Positions 47,108 to 59,455 of a stretch of DNA of 64,000 nucleotides are shown here, in pieces. The stretch is from positions 221,590,757 through 221,654,756 of the forward strand of contig NC_133333.1 of the NCBI RefSeq assembly GCF_042186555.1, given 5' to 3'. The DNA is from Aquarana catesbeiana (Eukaryota > Chordata > Amphibia > Anura > Ranidae). Position 1 is the first letter of the stretch. Each line of letters opens with the position of its first letter. A program made the position numbers and the translations under genes. The notes beneath the pieces are model-generated. The model saw only the letters and a program-made list of their open reading frames with translations. It was not told the origin of the DNA and did not search any database.

Positions 47108-48540
47108 CCATCCTTAGAGAGAGGCCTGTATTATGGGCCCTTTCTGTCTCTTGGTGCTGACACAATCCACCCTCCCTCTGAAAAAAAACAAAACGTGAGC
47201 AGCAAGTTGTGCGTTCATTCCTACCTCACCAACCCTGTGTGTGCACGGAGGAGAGACTTAGCCTCACATGTTGCAAACATGTACAGTGTTAAGATGGCTG
47301 CTGGTGGGGGGCACACATGCTGGTCACAGCTTGGCACTTTGTATGACCATAGCACATGTGGCAGCTCTGAGAACAAAGCCACGTCTCACAGCCCAACCCA
47401 CCCAATGGTGTTTTTATGTGAACCGTAGCAGAGAGTCGTGCTGTGAATCTAGCCAAGCCGTTTACATGAACATGCCACGGCGTGTCTGTGTATACATGTG
47501 TTTGTACGTGTACCCGCTAATGGGTGCGCCTTGACTACGCAGTACATAGAGAGAATATTTAGACATAAATGATATATTTTATTGTGTAGGGATTAGACTG
47601 ATTAGATGTTTGTATTATTGGGGAAGGACATCACTAAAGCTGCTGAATGACATCCATCTAGTTTGCACTACCTATTCATGTGTTTAATCATTATTGTTAT
47701 TTATTTTATTTATTTTTCTTGTGGCCGGCTTCTCCGGAACCTTCATTAGCAGTGCAGCCCATTCCCATCTCCGTCTCTGGAGGGGCCAGCCACGACAGAG
47801 GGGATCTTACCTGGGGTGTTCACATGTTGTCGTGCTGGGTGGGGAATTTGGGATGCATTTTAAAGGAAGCCTGTCATAAGAAAAACATTGCTGACTTAAT
47901 GCTGGTCACCTGGCTGTTTTCCTAAGTTCTTTTATTTCTGATTCACTAACCGAAAAAAAGTCAGTACATCAGGAAAGTCAGAAGTCCTCATCTGCATCCT
48001 TGTTCGAAGTATCGAAGCCAGAAGGTCAGCCGATTGTTGTTTTGAAAAGGAGAGGCCATCAATGGTGGCCTCCTAAGTTTTTGTCATGACAGGTCACCTT
48101 TAAGCACATGAAGAAGTAGTACAAGCTGTTCTGTAACTTCTTTTGTTGCCGTTTGTTTTTCTTAAAAGCTTCTTTTTTTTTTTTTATGATGTAATGGGGA
48201 TAAAGCCCTCCTGGTCCGGAATCATATGGCAGGGGGTCCCACAGATCGCATTTGATATTCTCCATAAGCTGCTACTGTGATAGCTCAGACGTTGGAATGC
48301 GATGGTTGTGGCAGAGGGAATATTTGAGGTAATCTTGTAAGCAATAATTTCCAGAAACTGCTGCAGATGGTTTAGCTCTTTCGTCACATTTCCTCCCAGA
48401 ATGTCTTGTATCACCGGGTCACCTTCTTCCAGGACTGCTGAAACGGAACGCCTGAAAGTCCCATTACCTAGGTGACTGCAAACACATAAGGTTTTCACAA
48501 ACCCATATTAGTGCCAACGATACAGAAGAGAAATAAAGTA
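47108..48540 (+). other. IGSF9B: Proximal IGSF9B 3'UTR
   Basis: The 1.4 kb after the stop is free of recognisable transposon ends and minisatellite units. The first AATAAA is at 48532-48537. Distal use is possible: another AATAAA at 53745-53750, followed by a T-rich stretch, lies beyond a Tc1-like insertion. Transcript data would be needed to choose. Confidence 0.5.
48532..48537 (+). terminator. Candidate polyadenylation signal, long isoform (proximal)
   Basis: First AATAAA downstream of the TGA at 47105. The downstream GT-rich element is weak. Confidence 0.3.
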
Positions 48541-49044
48541 CTGCTCAGTGACGGGAAGGGGCCTATTGGTCATCCCCATCCATCACACGCGGTCCTTAAT
48601 GTGGTCAGCTGTTCCTGAGCAGAGTTGTCCTCTTTAGATTAGTTTATGTCGAATATGAAAAGAATCTGTTGTGTGTAAATCCTGGAATGAACAGACCACA
48701 AATTATGAATGCTTTGGGTATTCCATTAACACCACAGAACCTCAAATAGCTCCCATCCTACAAGATGACGTGTCCACCGTGTGATGGCACTAGCACAGTC
48801 CCAAGTGTACTTGGGTTTCATAAGTATAAGGTCCTTTGTTTATTAGATGGACTGCAGGCATGTATTATCTTTGGATGGATTGATCCAGATGTAGACGCAG
48901 GTCCATTCATCATTATTCTGCCCCCCTTACAGGAGGCAGTCTGAGGGGCAGCTATAACCTGAAACATGAGACTGTTAGTGGATTTTCTGTAAAATCCCTT
49001 TCATTTGAGACAGATTTTGTATTTCTGTTTGATGAAAGTGAATG
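48541..49044. other. No gene or repeat recognised
   Basis: Downstream flank; possibly distal 3'UTR. Confidence 0.35.
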
Positions 49045-49320
49045 GCGTTGGATCAAAAGTGCGGTCAGAACTGCGTTAGATTTGAGTGGTGGCTGTGATT
49101 GGGGTTAAATCTGAGTGGAAGTTGTGAGATTGACATTAGATCTAAGTGGTGAGTGCAAATGGTATTAGATCTAAGTGGTGGCTGTGATTGGCATCTGAGC
49201 ATGGAATCTGAGTGGCAGCTGCAAACAGACCTACAATTGTGCTCATAAGTTTACATCCCCCTGGCAGAATTTGAAATGCAGTTTATAAAAAAAAAAAAAG
49301 TGATAAGACCAAACACATGA

Positions 49321-50302
49321 TTAAAGTGATTGTAAACCCACATCTTGTAAAACAGCCCATTCAGTTTAAAATAGAAATGAAAGGCAAAACATTTGTGTGT
49401 AGATTTAAAAAACATTATATACACCTTTTTTCCCTTTTTTATAAGTGATCACATACCCTCTGTTCCGAGTGCTTTCCGAGTATTTCTGAACGGCTCCGAA
49501 CTAGTCCGAGTGTCTCCGGTGCCCCCGCACCTCTGGCCAAATGGGGTACTGCACACCCCATTAGCTTGAATTCTGCTCGTTTTGCGAGACAACACTCGCA
49601 AACCGAGTCAGAATTTAAAAAAAACAGTTGCTCGTCTTACAAAACACTCGTTAACCGCGTTATTCATTAACCAAGGTTCCACTGTACATGGTACAGCAGG
49701 CACATATCAGGAATATGAAGTGTTGGAGTAACATATTCTTTAAAATAAATTGTTAAGCACCACGGAATAGCACTATCATTACACAAACCATAGCATTACC
49801 AGAAAATAATAAAATGGTCTTAAAGTGGTTGTATAGGCTCCAGGTTTTTTTACCTTCATGCATTCTATAAAAAAACCTTCTGTGTGCAGCAGCCCCCAAA
49901 CCCACCTAATACTTACCTGAGCCCCATCTCGATCCAGCAATGTGCACAAGAGTCTCATCTCTCAGGGGACTCTCACTTCTCATTGGCTGAGGCAGCAGCA
50001 GGGCCCATTGGCTCCCGCTGCTGTCAATCACAGCCAGGGAGCCAATCAGTAAAGGGAGGGGCGGGACCTAGCCACAGCTCTGTGTATGAATAGACACACA
50101 GAGCTGCAGCTTGGGAGCGAGTCCACTTGGGTGCCCCTAGAGCAAGCTGCTTGCTTTTGGGGGACACTTGGCAGGAGGGAGGGGCCAAGGGCGTCGGTGG
50201 GGGACCCGAGAAAAGGAGGATCTGCTCTGTGAAAAAACACTGCACAGAGCAGGTAAGTATGAAATTTTTGTTATTCAAAAAAAAACAAAAACAGGACTTT
50301 AA
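49321..50302. mobile_element. TTAA element, family R1
   Basis: TTAAAGTGATTGTAAACCC to acaggactttaa, with the cactgcacagagcaggtaag block near its 3' end as in the other R1 copies. Confidence 0.75.
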
Positions 50303-50462
50303 TAACACCAATAACAGCCTATAATGTGTGATAGTTGTGAAAAAGGCTCTTCATTTTCTCGTGATAGTTATGATTGAAGCTCTTTTTTTTTTTTTTTTTA
50401 ATGTAGCAAAGCTGCCAGGTCCTGTACATTTTTTGGTTGTATATCATGAACTGTGTGTCTTA

Positions 50463-50897
50463 TGCCGCGTACACACGGTCGGACTTTTCGTCTGCAAAAG
50501 TCCAACGGACGCCGACGGACTAAAGCTGGCTGGTAATCCGATCGTGTGTGGGCTTCTCCGGACTTTCAGCAGACTTTTTCAGCCTCAAATCCGACGGACT
50601 TTAGATTTGAAACATGCTTCAAATCTTTACGTCGTAACTACGACGGACCCCGAAATCCGCTCGTCTGTGTGCTAGTCCGACGGACAAAAACCCATGCTAG
50701 GGCAGCTATTGGCTACTGGCTATGAACTTCCTTATTTTAGTCCGGTGTACGTCATCACGTACGAATCCGTCGGACTTTTGTGTGGTCGTGTGTAGGCAAG
50801 TCCGTTCGTTAGAAAGTCTGCTGCAAGTCCGCCGGAAGTCTGTCGGACAGGCTGTCGGACTTTTGTAGACGAAAAGTCCGACCGTGTGTACGCGGCA
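50463..50897. mobile_element. Harbinger-like MITE (copy H7), TTA TSD
   Basis: TGCCGCGTACACACGGTCGG to ccgaccgtgtgtacgcggca, TTA at 50460-50462 and 50898-50900. The best-preserved termini of the family here. Confidence 0.88.
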
Positions 50898-51620
50898 TTA
50901 GATCTTTCTAGCATGGATCAATGAGTTTGTGATGGCCACTGCAGAACCTTCTTTTTTTTTCTGCTTCAGCTACTGAAGGGTCAACTTGTTTTGGATCATT
51001 GTCATGTTGGAAAGTCCAAGTGTGCGCCATTGCGCCATGTGTGCTTTCCAGACTGATGAATGCAAACTGTAGCCACTGTAGCTCACACACCCCAAGAACA
51101 GCAGGGGATCCAGGGCCATGCTTCACTGTAGGGATGGTGTGCTTCTCTTCCAAGGTCCTGTTGACTCTCTCCTAACATAACATTTATTGTTGCGACCATT
51201 AAGCTCAATTATGGTGTTATCACTCCAGATGATTTTGTTCCAGAAGTTTTGAGGCTTCTGTAGGTGATGTTTAGCCTGTTGTAAGCAGGCCGTTTTGTGG
51301 CATTGGTGCAGCATAAGTAGCTAACATTTTACAAACTCTGCTAGGTGTATGTAAACTAATGAGCATAACTATATATCTGAATGTTGGCTGCGATTGGCAT
51401 GAGTTCTTAGTGATGGCTGTGAATGGAGTCAGATCTGAGTGGCAGCTCTGAATGGCATAAGATCTATGTAACAGCTGCAAATATAATTAGTTTTGAGTGG
51501 TGGCCACGATGATTGGCATTAGATCAGAGTGTTGGCTGTGATTTGCATTAGATCTAAGTGGTGAATGTGAATGGCATCAGATCAGAGTGGCGAATTACGT
51601 TGAATCGGAGTGTTTGCCAG

Positions 51621-52144
51621 CTTCATTGTTGCAAACCATTCTAGCGAAGGTCTCTTAGGATTCCCTTCTCATTGAAAGACTCATGTTCATCTTGCTGTGA
51701 GTTTGGTGGAGTTATTTGGGGTTCCTGTTGATGGTCTCTCCGTCCTTCCTATTAATTATAATGTACTGTAGTATTAATTGAAGCGGTGCTCTGGTTTCAG
51801 CAATAATGTCAGTGCTGGAAGGACAGACAGCTGCAGACTTCTGTGATCTGTGTGTCCATCTGTGGTTCATTCTCGCTGTCCGGAGATGCGAGAGTAGATG
51901 GATATGTGTTGCTTCCAGCTGTTGGATGGTGTTACCCATCTGCCGTATACCACAGTGAGGAGACAGGAGAGAGCTCCTGCTTTCATCTCTCTTCAGTCTG
52001 TTTGTATTCACAGTTTGGTCTGTTCACTCCCAGTATATATTGCAAGGTCTTGACACTGCAAAAGCGGGCACTGGATAAGAATTTTTGGCCAGGCGATATA
52101 TTTCCACAGAGCGGATAACTCTGATGAGAGGTGCTACCCTTACA
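51621..52144. other. No gene or repeat recognised
   Basis: Flanking sequence. Confidence 0.35.
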
Positions 52145-52490
52145 TGATGAACTGTGTCATGTACACATGGTACATATGAGTCCAGCGTAGGTCATGTCAC
52201 GTATATGTGGTACATACAAGTCCTGTGTGCACAGTGTAGGTCATGTCACGTATACGTGGTACATACAAGTCCTGTGTGCACAGTGTAGGTCATGTCACGT
52301 ATACGTGGTACATACAAGTCTTGTGTGCACAGTGTAGGTCATGTCACGTATACGTGGTGCATATGAGTGCAGCGTGCACAGTGTAGGTCATGTCATGTAT
52401 ACGTGGTACATACAAGTCCTGTGTGCACAGTGTAGTAAGTGTCATGTACACGTGGTGCATATAGTTTCTGTCTGCACAGTTTAAACTGTG
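52145..52490 (+). repeat. 49-bp tandem repeat, about 6-7 copies
   Basis: Unit catgtcacgtatacgtggta catacaagtcctgtgtgcac agtgtaggt; central copies nearly identical, outer copies diverged. Confidence 0.93.
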
Positions 52491-55400
52491 TCATGTTACT
52501 GACCGTATCTGCACCATTTTGGTTTAATTCGGCACATAACTTGCTTAGTGGTGAAAAGAGGGTCACTTGCTCGGGGCTCATCTTGTACATACCCGTTCAT
52601 TATTAATCCTTTGGAGCTTTTCCTTGTTTTACATGGCCGAAGGTATTCTTGTTGTTTCTATGTGCTAATATCAAAGTCTACATATAAGAATAATATATAT
52701 AAATCTATATAGAGAAATATATATAGTGAGAGAGAGAGAGGAAGAGACTTTATCTATATATAGTATCTTTTATTTTTCTATCAAGCTGCTGCTAGCCACA
52801 GGGCTAGTTGTGAGTAGTAACTGGCCCCTGTGGACAGAGTCATCTGATTCCCTCTGGAGATTAGCACGCTTCCTCTCTGGTCAGGATCGGCTGTCGGTGC
52901 TATAGACGTCTGGCTATCATTTCAGTTGTTTCTTTGGTGCATAGGAATAGCCAGATAGCCATTACTATTTGATCTCTGGCTAAACCATTTATCTTGCGTG
53001 CTGTACAGCAGTAAACTGACATTACGGGGGGGGGGGCATCTGACTGTTGCCCGCAGGGTGTCTGTCTTACAGTGCCGTCAAACCTTCCACAGATTCACAG
53101 TTCAGATGATTGTCGCTCAGGTGTCTGACTCCTGGCTTCTAGCTTTACTCATATGATGGCCTATTGCCTTCCTAATCACCAGACACCTCAATATTCTGTA
53201 CTGTGCAAAACCAGCCAAGGAGCGAGTGCCACTGTTGCCACCCGCAAGATATTCGAGGGCCCTATTTTTATTTTAGGGTCCATCTATGTGCGGCTGGAAG
53301 GTGACGAATTGGGAGACATTAAGAAGAAGCACATTGGGGTACCTGTCCCCGGAGCATTGCAGAGATTCCAGGTGTGGTTAACCTCTCTGGGCAGAATGCG
53401 GTCTGCAGCTGGAGGGGGTGATCTGCTGGTGCCCCTTCAGTGCCTTATTGCCATCAGAAGCACATATGCCATCTCAGATATACCTGTTGAAGCCTTAGCT
53501 TGTCAGTAGAGAAGAGGTGATAAGCTGGTAGGGTTTGTCTTACATTGAAGGGTGCTATTCATAGACACATTACCTTTCACTGCTCATCCAAGGTTTTCTT
53601 TTGTTGCCGGTGACCAGTTCTGGTGCTCTCTGACAACCTTCAATCTACATTGTGCCAAAGTTTCTAGATATTTCTTATTGAATGTGTTCACCGAATGGGC
53701 TCAATCATTCCTACAGGAAGCAAGCTGCCATTCTTCCAGCAACAAATAAAGTTTTGAACCCAGGTAAATGAGAGACAGGTGAAATCCTCCCAGGCAATTT
53801 TATAGAAACTAAAGTAAGACATCTTTAAACTGCTGCGCTTTTTTGCAAGTAGATGAGCTACACTTGAAATATAAAGTTGCTGAAAACACTTTTAGTAAAA
53901 TAGTTCAAATAATTCTCTGAATTGCTTTAAGAAAATGAGACGGTGAATCCGGTCACCGTAGCATTTTTCAGTGCTGACTTATTTTCTTGCAGAACTAAGT
54001 CATTGATTGCGTGCTAATCTCTTGACATTAGAACCAATATTGGCTTATCTCTTGGTGGTTAACAGACTGGCCACAAATGACCTGATAAAAGCAGGCATTG
54101 AGGCAAATTTGTCAGGCTTTCTACAGGTGTGGTGAAAGCTTCTATACTTGAAGTGATTGTTAGTGTACATTTTCCACTGTTGGAAACATTTCGACCAATA
54201 GGAGAAGAGATAAGGGGAACGAAGCTTTGAACACATTTGTACTGCTGCCACTTTCAGCCCCATAAGGAAGAAGATCCCAGCAGCTCCCCATGGCGGCTGA
54301 GTTGTGTTAGGGTTGGCAGATGATTCTTATGTTTTTTCAGACATCTTCCATTGGATCCTAACAATATCTTATGAAGGCTTATTATTTCACTAACATACAA
54401 TGAGCCCCTAGTCAATCTCCCAAATCTCTAAGTAGCCAGGGCTTTCTCCATGATTGCTAAAATATAGTTGTGTGCAAAATACAGAGGGGGACATCCCAAA
54501 AGGGGCACTGGCAGTCTGCTTGCTGCTTTAGGCTTTGCACTGAAAGACACCCTCTTCCCACTCCTTTGTGTGACATGCACTATAGATTGTAAGCGCCAGG
54601 AGTTCACGCCATCATGTCAGTTCCTCATTCCCCAGTCTGGTCACCCATGTTGGGGAATATCTTGATTCCTCCCAGGAGGGTGAAGAAAGGAGTAGCGCAG
54701 TGGTGACACACTCACGTCTATTACACTTGTGTATTGCGTGCTTGCAACAAGCGTGACCTTTGTGCATTTTCCTATTAGCCTTTAGACACAAGCGGAGCAC
54801 GAATGAAGCGCACATTGACACCTGACATGTCCTGTCACTCGTCTTCTGCTGTCGGGTGTTTCAGTATAGAGGTCACAATTATTTTGGAGTTTGTGTTCCT
54901 ATTCCTCCCCCCTATGGGGGTGTTTCAGGGCAGATGAAAGGATGAACAATGTCCTACTCTTCTAATCTTATTAATAATAATAATACGGGAGTGAGGCAAA
55001 TGATCAGGGTCTTGGTGATGAGGTTCAGACTTCAGAAAGCATATGTATCAGAGTGTTACAATAAGAAGCAAGCCTGCTCTGATCTTCAGTGTGTGGCACA
55101 AGACAGATTTTCTGAGTTCTGTCATTTCTGTGCACAGCCGGCGCTCTGGGATTTTAATAAGATCATTCCACCCAAAACTGATATCTTACTGGTAGATACT
55201 AGATAATTCTTCCGCCTTATGGTTACTCATATCTCTTAGGGATTTTGGCTGTGACCATGATGAGGACTCCCTCTCTGCTTGCTAGATTATAACTTTATAT
55301 TATACTATGGATAATAAAGCAGGAGGACTGGGAGCACCCAACAAGTGGGCAGAACAAAGCCACAAAATCTGACAGGGAAATTTCATCACTGGAGTTCCCA

Positions 55401-56279
55401 AGAGATATAAGAAATCAGTAAGGGACTCAGCCCATCATGTTCCACCTGTAACTGAACTATCACTTTTTGGTGGAGTAACCCGGCTCTGTACCACAGAATG
55501 TAATCCCAGCAATGAGAATGTCAGACCGGCACTGGTGCTCCGGCTGTTTTATGTTAAAGGTTTCCAAGAGATTCTCCCGCTGAACACACAACCCAGAAAC
55601 CTTACATTGGTGCTTGAAACATTACGGAGCAGAATCTGGGTCTCCGGTTTTATCAAAGTCATTCGAGTAATAAACACCTCACACCTAGAAACCAGACAGA
55701 GTCATTTTCAATAAATATTTGTACAAGTGAATGCATATTTAATGAAACAAAGAAAACTCTTACAATAAATATATGAAATCTGTTTTACATTCTTTCTTCT
55801 TGTGTCTTCATTGCCGATAAGTAGATTTTGTGATCTAAGGCCATGAGAAGGTAGGTGATCTAATGGGACAGGGCTCGCCAGAGGTGAAATCCAAGTCAAA
55901 ACCATGTCTGGTAATAGTCAAGCCCAAAGTAAGGGGATGGCTGGTTGACTGTTCTGAAACCAAGACTAATAAAGTGACACCAAGACTCTCCAAGCCTAAT
56001 ATACAAGACTTGGCATACTTCCCCACAGACACCAGAGATCTTCAAAAGAGATTTGAATCTGATTGTGGCTTATAGATAGGAAGAAACTGGGGAGTTTATA
56101 GCTTCCAGGTTTTATTGCCAAAGCTTAATTGAACACGCTGAGGTTAGAAGCTGATTGGTTTCTCTGCAGAAGTTAGACTGATTTTGCACTCTTCAGCTTT
56201 AGTAAATAAACACCTGTATCTCTTCATAAACAAGCATTTACACTTTAGACTTTGTGATGGGCAATATTACTATCAGGGA
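52491..56279. other. Low-repeat flank without a recognised gene
   Basis: A TA/GA microsatellite lies at about 52680-52745. The ORF at 53153-53509 (118 aa) has no recognisable motif and no splice logic. Possible distal 3'UTR of IGSF9B up to the AATAAA at 53745. Confidence 0.4.
53745..53750 (+). terminator. Candidate distal polyadenylation signal
   Basis: AATAAA in the context aacaaataaagttttgaa, in a low-repeat segment (52.8-55.9 kb). It could end a long IGSF9B 3'UTR or another, unseen transcript. Confidence 0.2.
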
Positions 56280-56497
56280 CTAATATCCTATTGAGAATCC
56301 ATACTATAATAGACTCAAAATCTATGGAGAGTCCATCTAGTACACATTATAGACCAAAAATCTATAGAGAATCCATTATACACTATAATCGAACAATAAC
56401 CTATGGACAGTTTATCCATAAACATTCTAATAGGCCAAAATCCTATAGAGATTCCATGCCTTTATAAACTATCATGGACCAAAACCTATTGTGAATT

Positions 56498-56525
56498 GGG
56501 GGTGTTTAGCTCAGTGGTAGAGGCG
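56498..56525 (+). repeat. tRNA-Ala-like 5' half (A-box relic)
   Basis: gggggtgtttagctcagtgg tagaggcg resembles the acceptor and D-arm of a tRNA-Ala with two extra bases. No anticodon arm or B box follows, so it is not a functional tRNA gene; more likely a SINE head or tRNA fragment. Confidence 0.35.
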
Positions 56526-56990
56526 TTTTTACAGTGAGTCCACGTCACATAGGAGTTATAGTCAAGGGCCCGTTAGCCCACTTTTATTAAACAAAAATTA
56601 AAAGGTCCATCCAGGATTCCTATGCAGGGGTTTCAACTTCACTCAGCAACAAATAATTAAAAAATACCAAGCCGCCTGGCTCTTAGGCTCACTGAGCCTT
56701 GTTTGCAGTACCTTACTGCACAGGCCCACTCCTGGCCTCCAGATATGGTTCTCCAGCCCTACCTAGGTTTCTTCACTAATTTCAAGAGTTCCATGCTTCC
56801 TCCAGCCTCCTTAAACTCGCTAGCCACATTGGCTTTCCCAGCTTCCTAGACCCTCTATTGGTCTACCAAGCTTGTGTAGCCATCCTGGCCTTCCAAATCC
56901 TTTGGGCATCCCCTCACCAGGGATGCAATCTCTGACAGAAACAACCAGGTCTCCTGACAGGGGTCTGTCTCCACATGGCAGTAACTGCCC
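56526..56990. repeat. Interspersed repeat, copy 1 (second copy 60290-60690)
   Basis: tttttacagtgagtccacgt, aacaaaaattaaaaggtcca and tcttaggctcactgagcctt are shared by both copies over about 400 bp in the same orientation. Family not identified. Confidence 0.8.
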
Positions 56991-57109
56991 AGAGCTATGC
57001 TCAGATCTGACTTATAACAATCTTGGCCACCTGTACACTCACACAGGCTGTAGGCAACTAGCAAAGCCCAAACACAGGATTGAAGGCTCTGTCCCAACAA
57101 ATACACTTA

Positions 57110-57498
57110 TGACGTGTACATACGACCAGACTTTTCATCGGACTGAACTCCAAAGGACTTTTCGACGGAGTTCCAACGAAATGGACTTGCCTACACACGA
57201 TCACATCAAAGTCTGATCGTTGCGAACGTGATGACGTATGACCGGACTAGAATGAGGAAGTTCATAGCCAGTAGCCAATAGCTGCCCTTGCGTCCTTTTT
57301 TGTCCGTTGTACTAGCATACAGACAGATTTTTAGATCGGACTGGAGTCCGTCGGAAAGATTTGGAACGTTCTATTTCTAAAGTCCGACAGATTTTTCTAC
57401 AGAAAAGGTCTGATGAAGCCCACACACGATCGAATTGTCTGACGGATTTGTTCTGTCGAACCTGTTCGGTCGAAAAGTCTGGTCGTGTATAAACAGCA
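57110..57498. mobile_element. Harbinger-like MITE (copy H8), TTA TSD
   Basis: TGACGTGTACATACGACC to ggtcgtgtataaacagca, TTA at 57107-57109 and 57499-57501. More diverged termini than the other copies. Confidence 0.78.
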
Positions 57499-58279
57499 TT
57501 AGGAATCTTCAAGCTTTCAGCCCCGATCCATAATGACCAAATCTAGAGAAGACTTAAACAGTTTTCGCTGCTCACAGAGCATCTGCTGGCGCTTCTCAAA
57601 CTGACTTTGAGAGTCCTGTGTCCTTTTTAAACCCATTTATATAGTGACAGGGACTCTCACTGTCACACTATAGAGACTCCACACTATACACTATAATAAA
57701 TTAAAAACCTATAGACTATCTGGTATATAGTACACAATAATGGACCAAAAGCCCTTTGGTGAGTTCATCCATTATACACTATAATAGTCCACAAACCTAT
57801 GGAGAGTCCTTATATTATACACTACGATATGCCAAAATGTATACATCCATCTGTTCATCAGTTATATGCTATAACAGACTGATAACCTATGGACAGCCTA
57901 TCCATTAGGACACTATAGTAGACCACAAACCGATGGAGAGCCCATCCATTATACACTTTAATAGACCAATAACCAAAGGAGTCTGTAGCCAAAAACCCAT
58001 GAAGAGTTCACCCATTATACACTATAATGAAATAATCAACAGCCAAAGGAGGAGAGTACACATATATTCTGTAATATACCAATAACCTATGGAGAGTTCA
58101 CCCAGTATACACTGTAACAGACCAAAAACCCACACAGAGGCTACCAATTGTACACTATAGTAGACCAAACACCAGTGGAAAGTTCATCCAATATACACTA
58201 TAATAGATCAATAATCTATAGAGAATCTATCCGTCATATACTAAAATAGACCAATAACTTGTGGAGACTTCATTCAGTA

Positions 58280-58736
58280 CAGGCATACCCCGCTTTACGT
58301 ACCCTCACTTTACGTACACTCCCAAGTACGGACACATTGGTGTCAATGGGAAATCTTGATCAGCTTGTCACGGCACTGCTTCTGAACCATAAGTGACAGG
58401 GACACCAAACTTTGGGAGCCCTGAGAGGGGACCCACGACTACAACATATATGATTTTGGGATCAGCCAAGTTGCCTAGTTAATCTACCATGTCATAGTCC
58501 TGGGTCCCCAAGTTTGGTGTCCCTTCACTTATGGTTCAGGAGCAGTGCCTTTTCAATTTGACCAAGATTTCCCATAGATACCAATGTTAAATGTTAAAAA
58601 CCGAGTTTTTAACATTTAAAACTCGTGTATTTACATGCATTGAGAAGTGAAAAAAGGTATTGCTTCACTTTAAGTACGTTTTCATTTTATATATATGCTC
58701 TGGTCCCATTGTGTACTTAAAAGTGGGGTATGCCTG
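58280..58736. mobile_element. Pogo/Tigger-like MITE, TA TSD
   Basis: CAGGCATACCCCGCTTTACG to aagtggggtatgcctg, TA at 58278-58279 and 58737-58738. Internal inverted halves (cccaaagtttggtgtccc-type). Terminus resembles Tigger ends. Confidence 0.72.
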
Positions 58737-58935
58737 TATACACTATATTAGACCAATAGCCTATGAAGAGTCAATCCATTTTACACCATATTAAACCAGT
58801 GAACTATAGAGAGTCCACCCAATTTATACTATTATACACCAACAACTCATGGAATTATAAATTATAATACCATGGAAAGTTCACTTTACACTATAACAGA
58901 CTGTCCATAGAGAGTCCATCCAGTATACACTATAA

Positions 58936-59240
58936 TGCCGCGTACACACGAGCGGAATGTCCGTCAGAAAAAGTCAGATGGGAGCTTTTCATCGTATATT
59001 CCAACCGTGTGTTCCTCTTGGGAAAACCGCTCGTCTGTATGCTGTTCCGACGTACCAAAAATTATGCATGCTCTGAAGCAAGTACGAGATGTTGTACGTG
59101 TTGTCCCGTTGTACGTCACCGCGCTCTTGACGATTGGAATTTGGTGTGACCATGTGTATGCAAGACAGCTTGAGTGGAATTCCGTCGGAGAAACCTTCAG
59201 AGTTTATTCCGACGGCAAAACCGCTCGTGTGTACGCGGCA
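58936..59240. mobile_element. Harbinger-like MITE (copy H9), TAA TSD
   Basis: TGCCGCGTACACACGAGCGG to ccgctcgtgtgtacgcggca, TAA at 58933-58935 and 59241-59243. Confidence 0.85.
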
Positions 59241-59263
59241 TAAGAGACCATTAGCCTATAGAG

Positions 59264-59399
59264 CAGTGATGGCGAACCTTGGCACCCCAGATATTTTGGA
59301 ACTGCGTCTCCCATGATGCTCAACTACACTGCAGAGTGCATGAGCATCATGGAAAATGTAGTTCCAAAACATCTGGGGTGCCAAGGTTCACCATCACTG
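59264..59399. mobile_element. hAT-like MITE, 8-bp TSD with one mismatch
   Basis: CAGTGATGGCGAACCTTGGC to gccaaggttcaccatcactg; TSD CTATAGAG (59256-59263) and CTTTAGAG (59400-59407). Confidence 0.88.
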
Positions 59400-59455
59400 C
59401 TTTAGAGGGTTCACAGCATTATACACTATAGTAGACCAATATGCTTTAGAGCAGG

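Larger units (their letters stand above)
5348..48537 (+). other. IGSF9B: IGSF9B gene, 3' portion (FN3-1 to C-terminus and proximal 3'UTR)
   Basis: Nine exons joined by GT-AG introns with matching phases give 875 complete codons plus a stop and no internal stop. The order is FN3-1, FN3-2, juxtamembrane stalk, one transmembrane helix, a basic stop-transfer run and a long proline/serine-rich cytoplasmic tail ending ATLL. From family knowledge, IGSF9/IGSF9B (Turtle/Dasm1) are type I synaptic adhesion molecules with five Ig and two FN3 domains; IGSF9B acts at inhibitory synapses and binds a MAGI-type scaffold through its C-terminus. The cytoplasmic motifs HTSQGMGIPVLPYP, LHAPSESS and FPFAEETDMYPEFRQSDEEN point to IGSF9B rather than IGSF9. 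Five Ig domains, signal peptide and promoter are outside the window to the left. The gene end is the first AATAAA after the long-isoform stop and is uncertain. Confidence 0.93.
49234..51371 (-). mobile_element. Tc1-like element, degenerate, with two nested insertions
   Basis: Ends caattgtgctcataagttta and gtaaactaatgagcataacta, flanked by TA (49232-49233, 51372-51373). Minus-strand transposase pieces: FWNKIIWSDNT (first catalytic Asp block, near 51230), TVKHGPGS and FQHDNDPKQ near 51000. Nested inside: R1 (49321-50302) and MITE H7 (50463-50897). Confidence 0.8.
49045..51620 (+). repeat. Degenerate minisatellite of about 30 bp, split by a Tc1-like insertion
   Basis: Units like ggcattagatctgagtggtg gctgtgatt lie at 49045-49231 and again at 51376-51620, with the Tc1-like element exactly between. 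Confidence 0.75.

Noticed and set aside
53153..53509. 118-aa ORF in the low-repeat 3' flank
   Set aside because: No domain, no paralogous motif, no splice logic; length is possible by chance.
56498..56570. Functional tRNA gene
   Set aside because: Only the 5' half matches; anticodon stem, T-arm and B box are missing.
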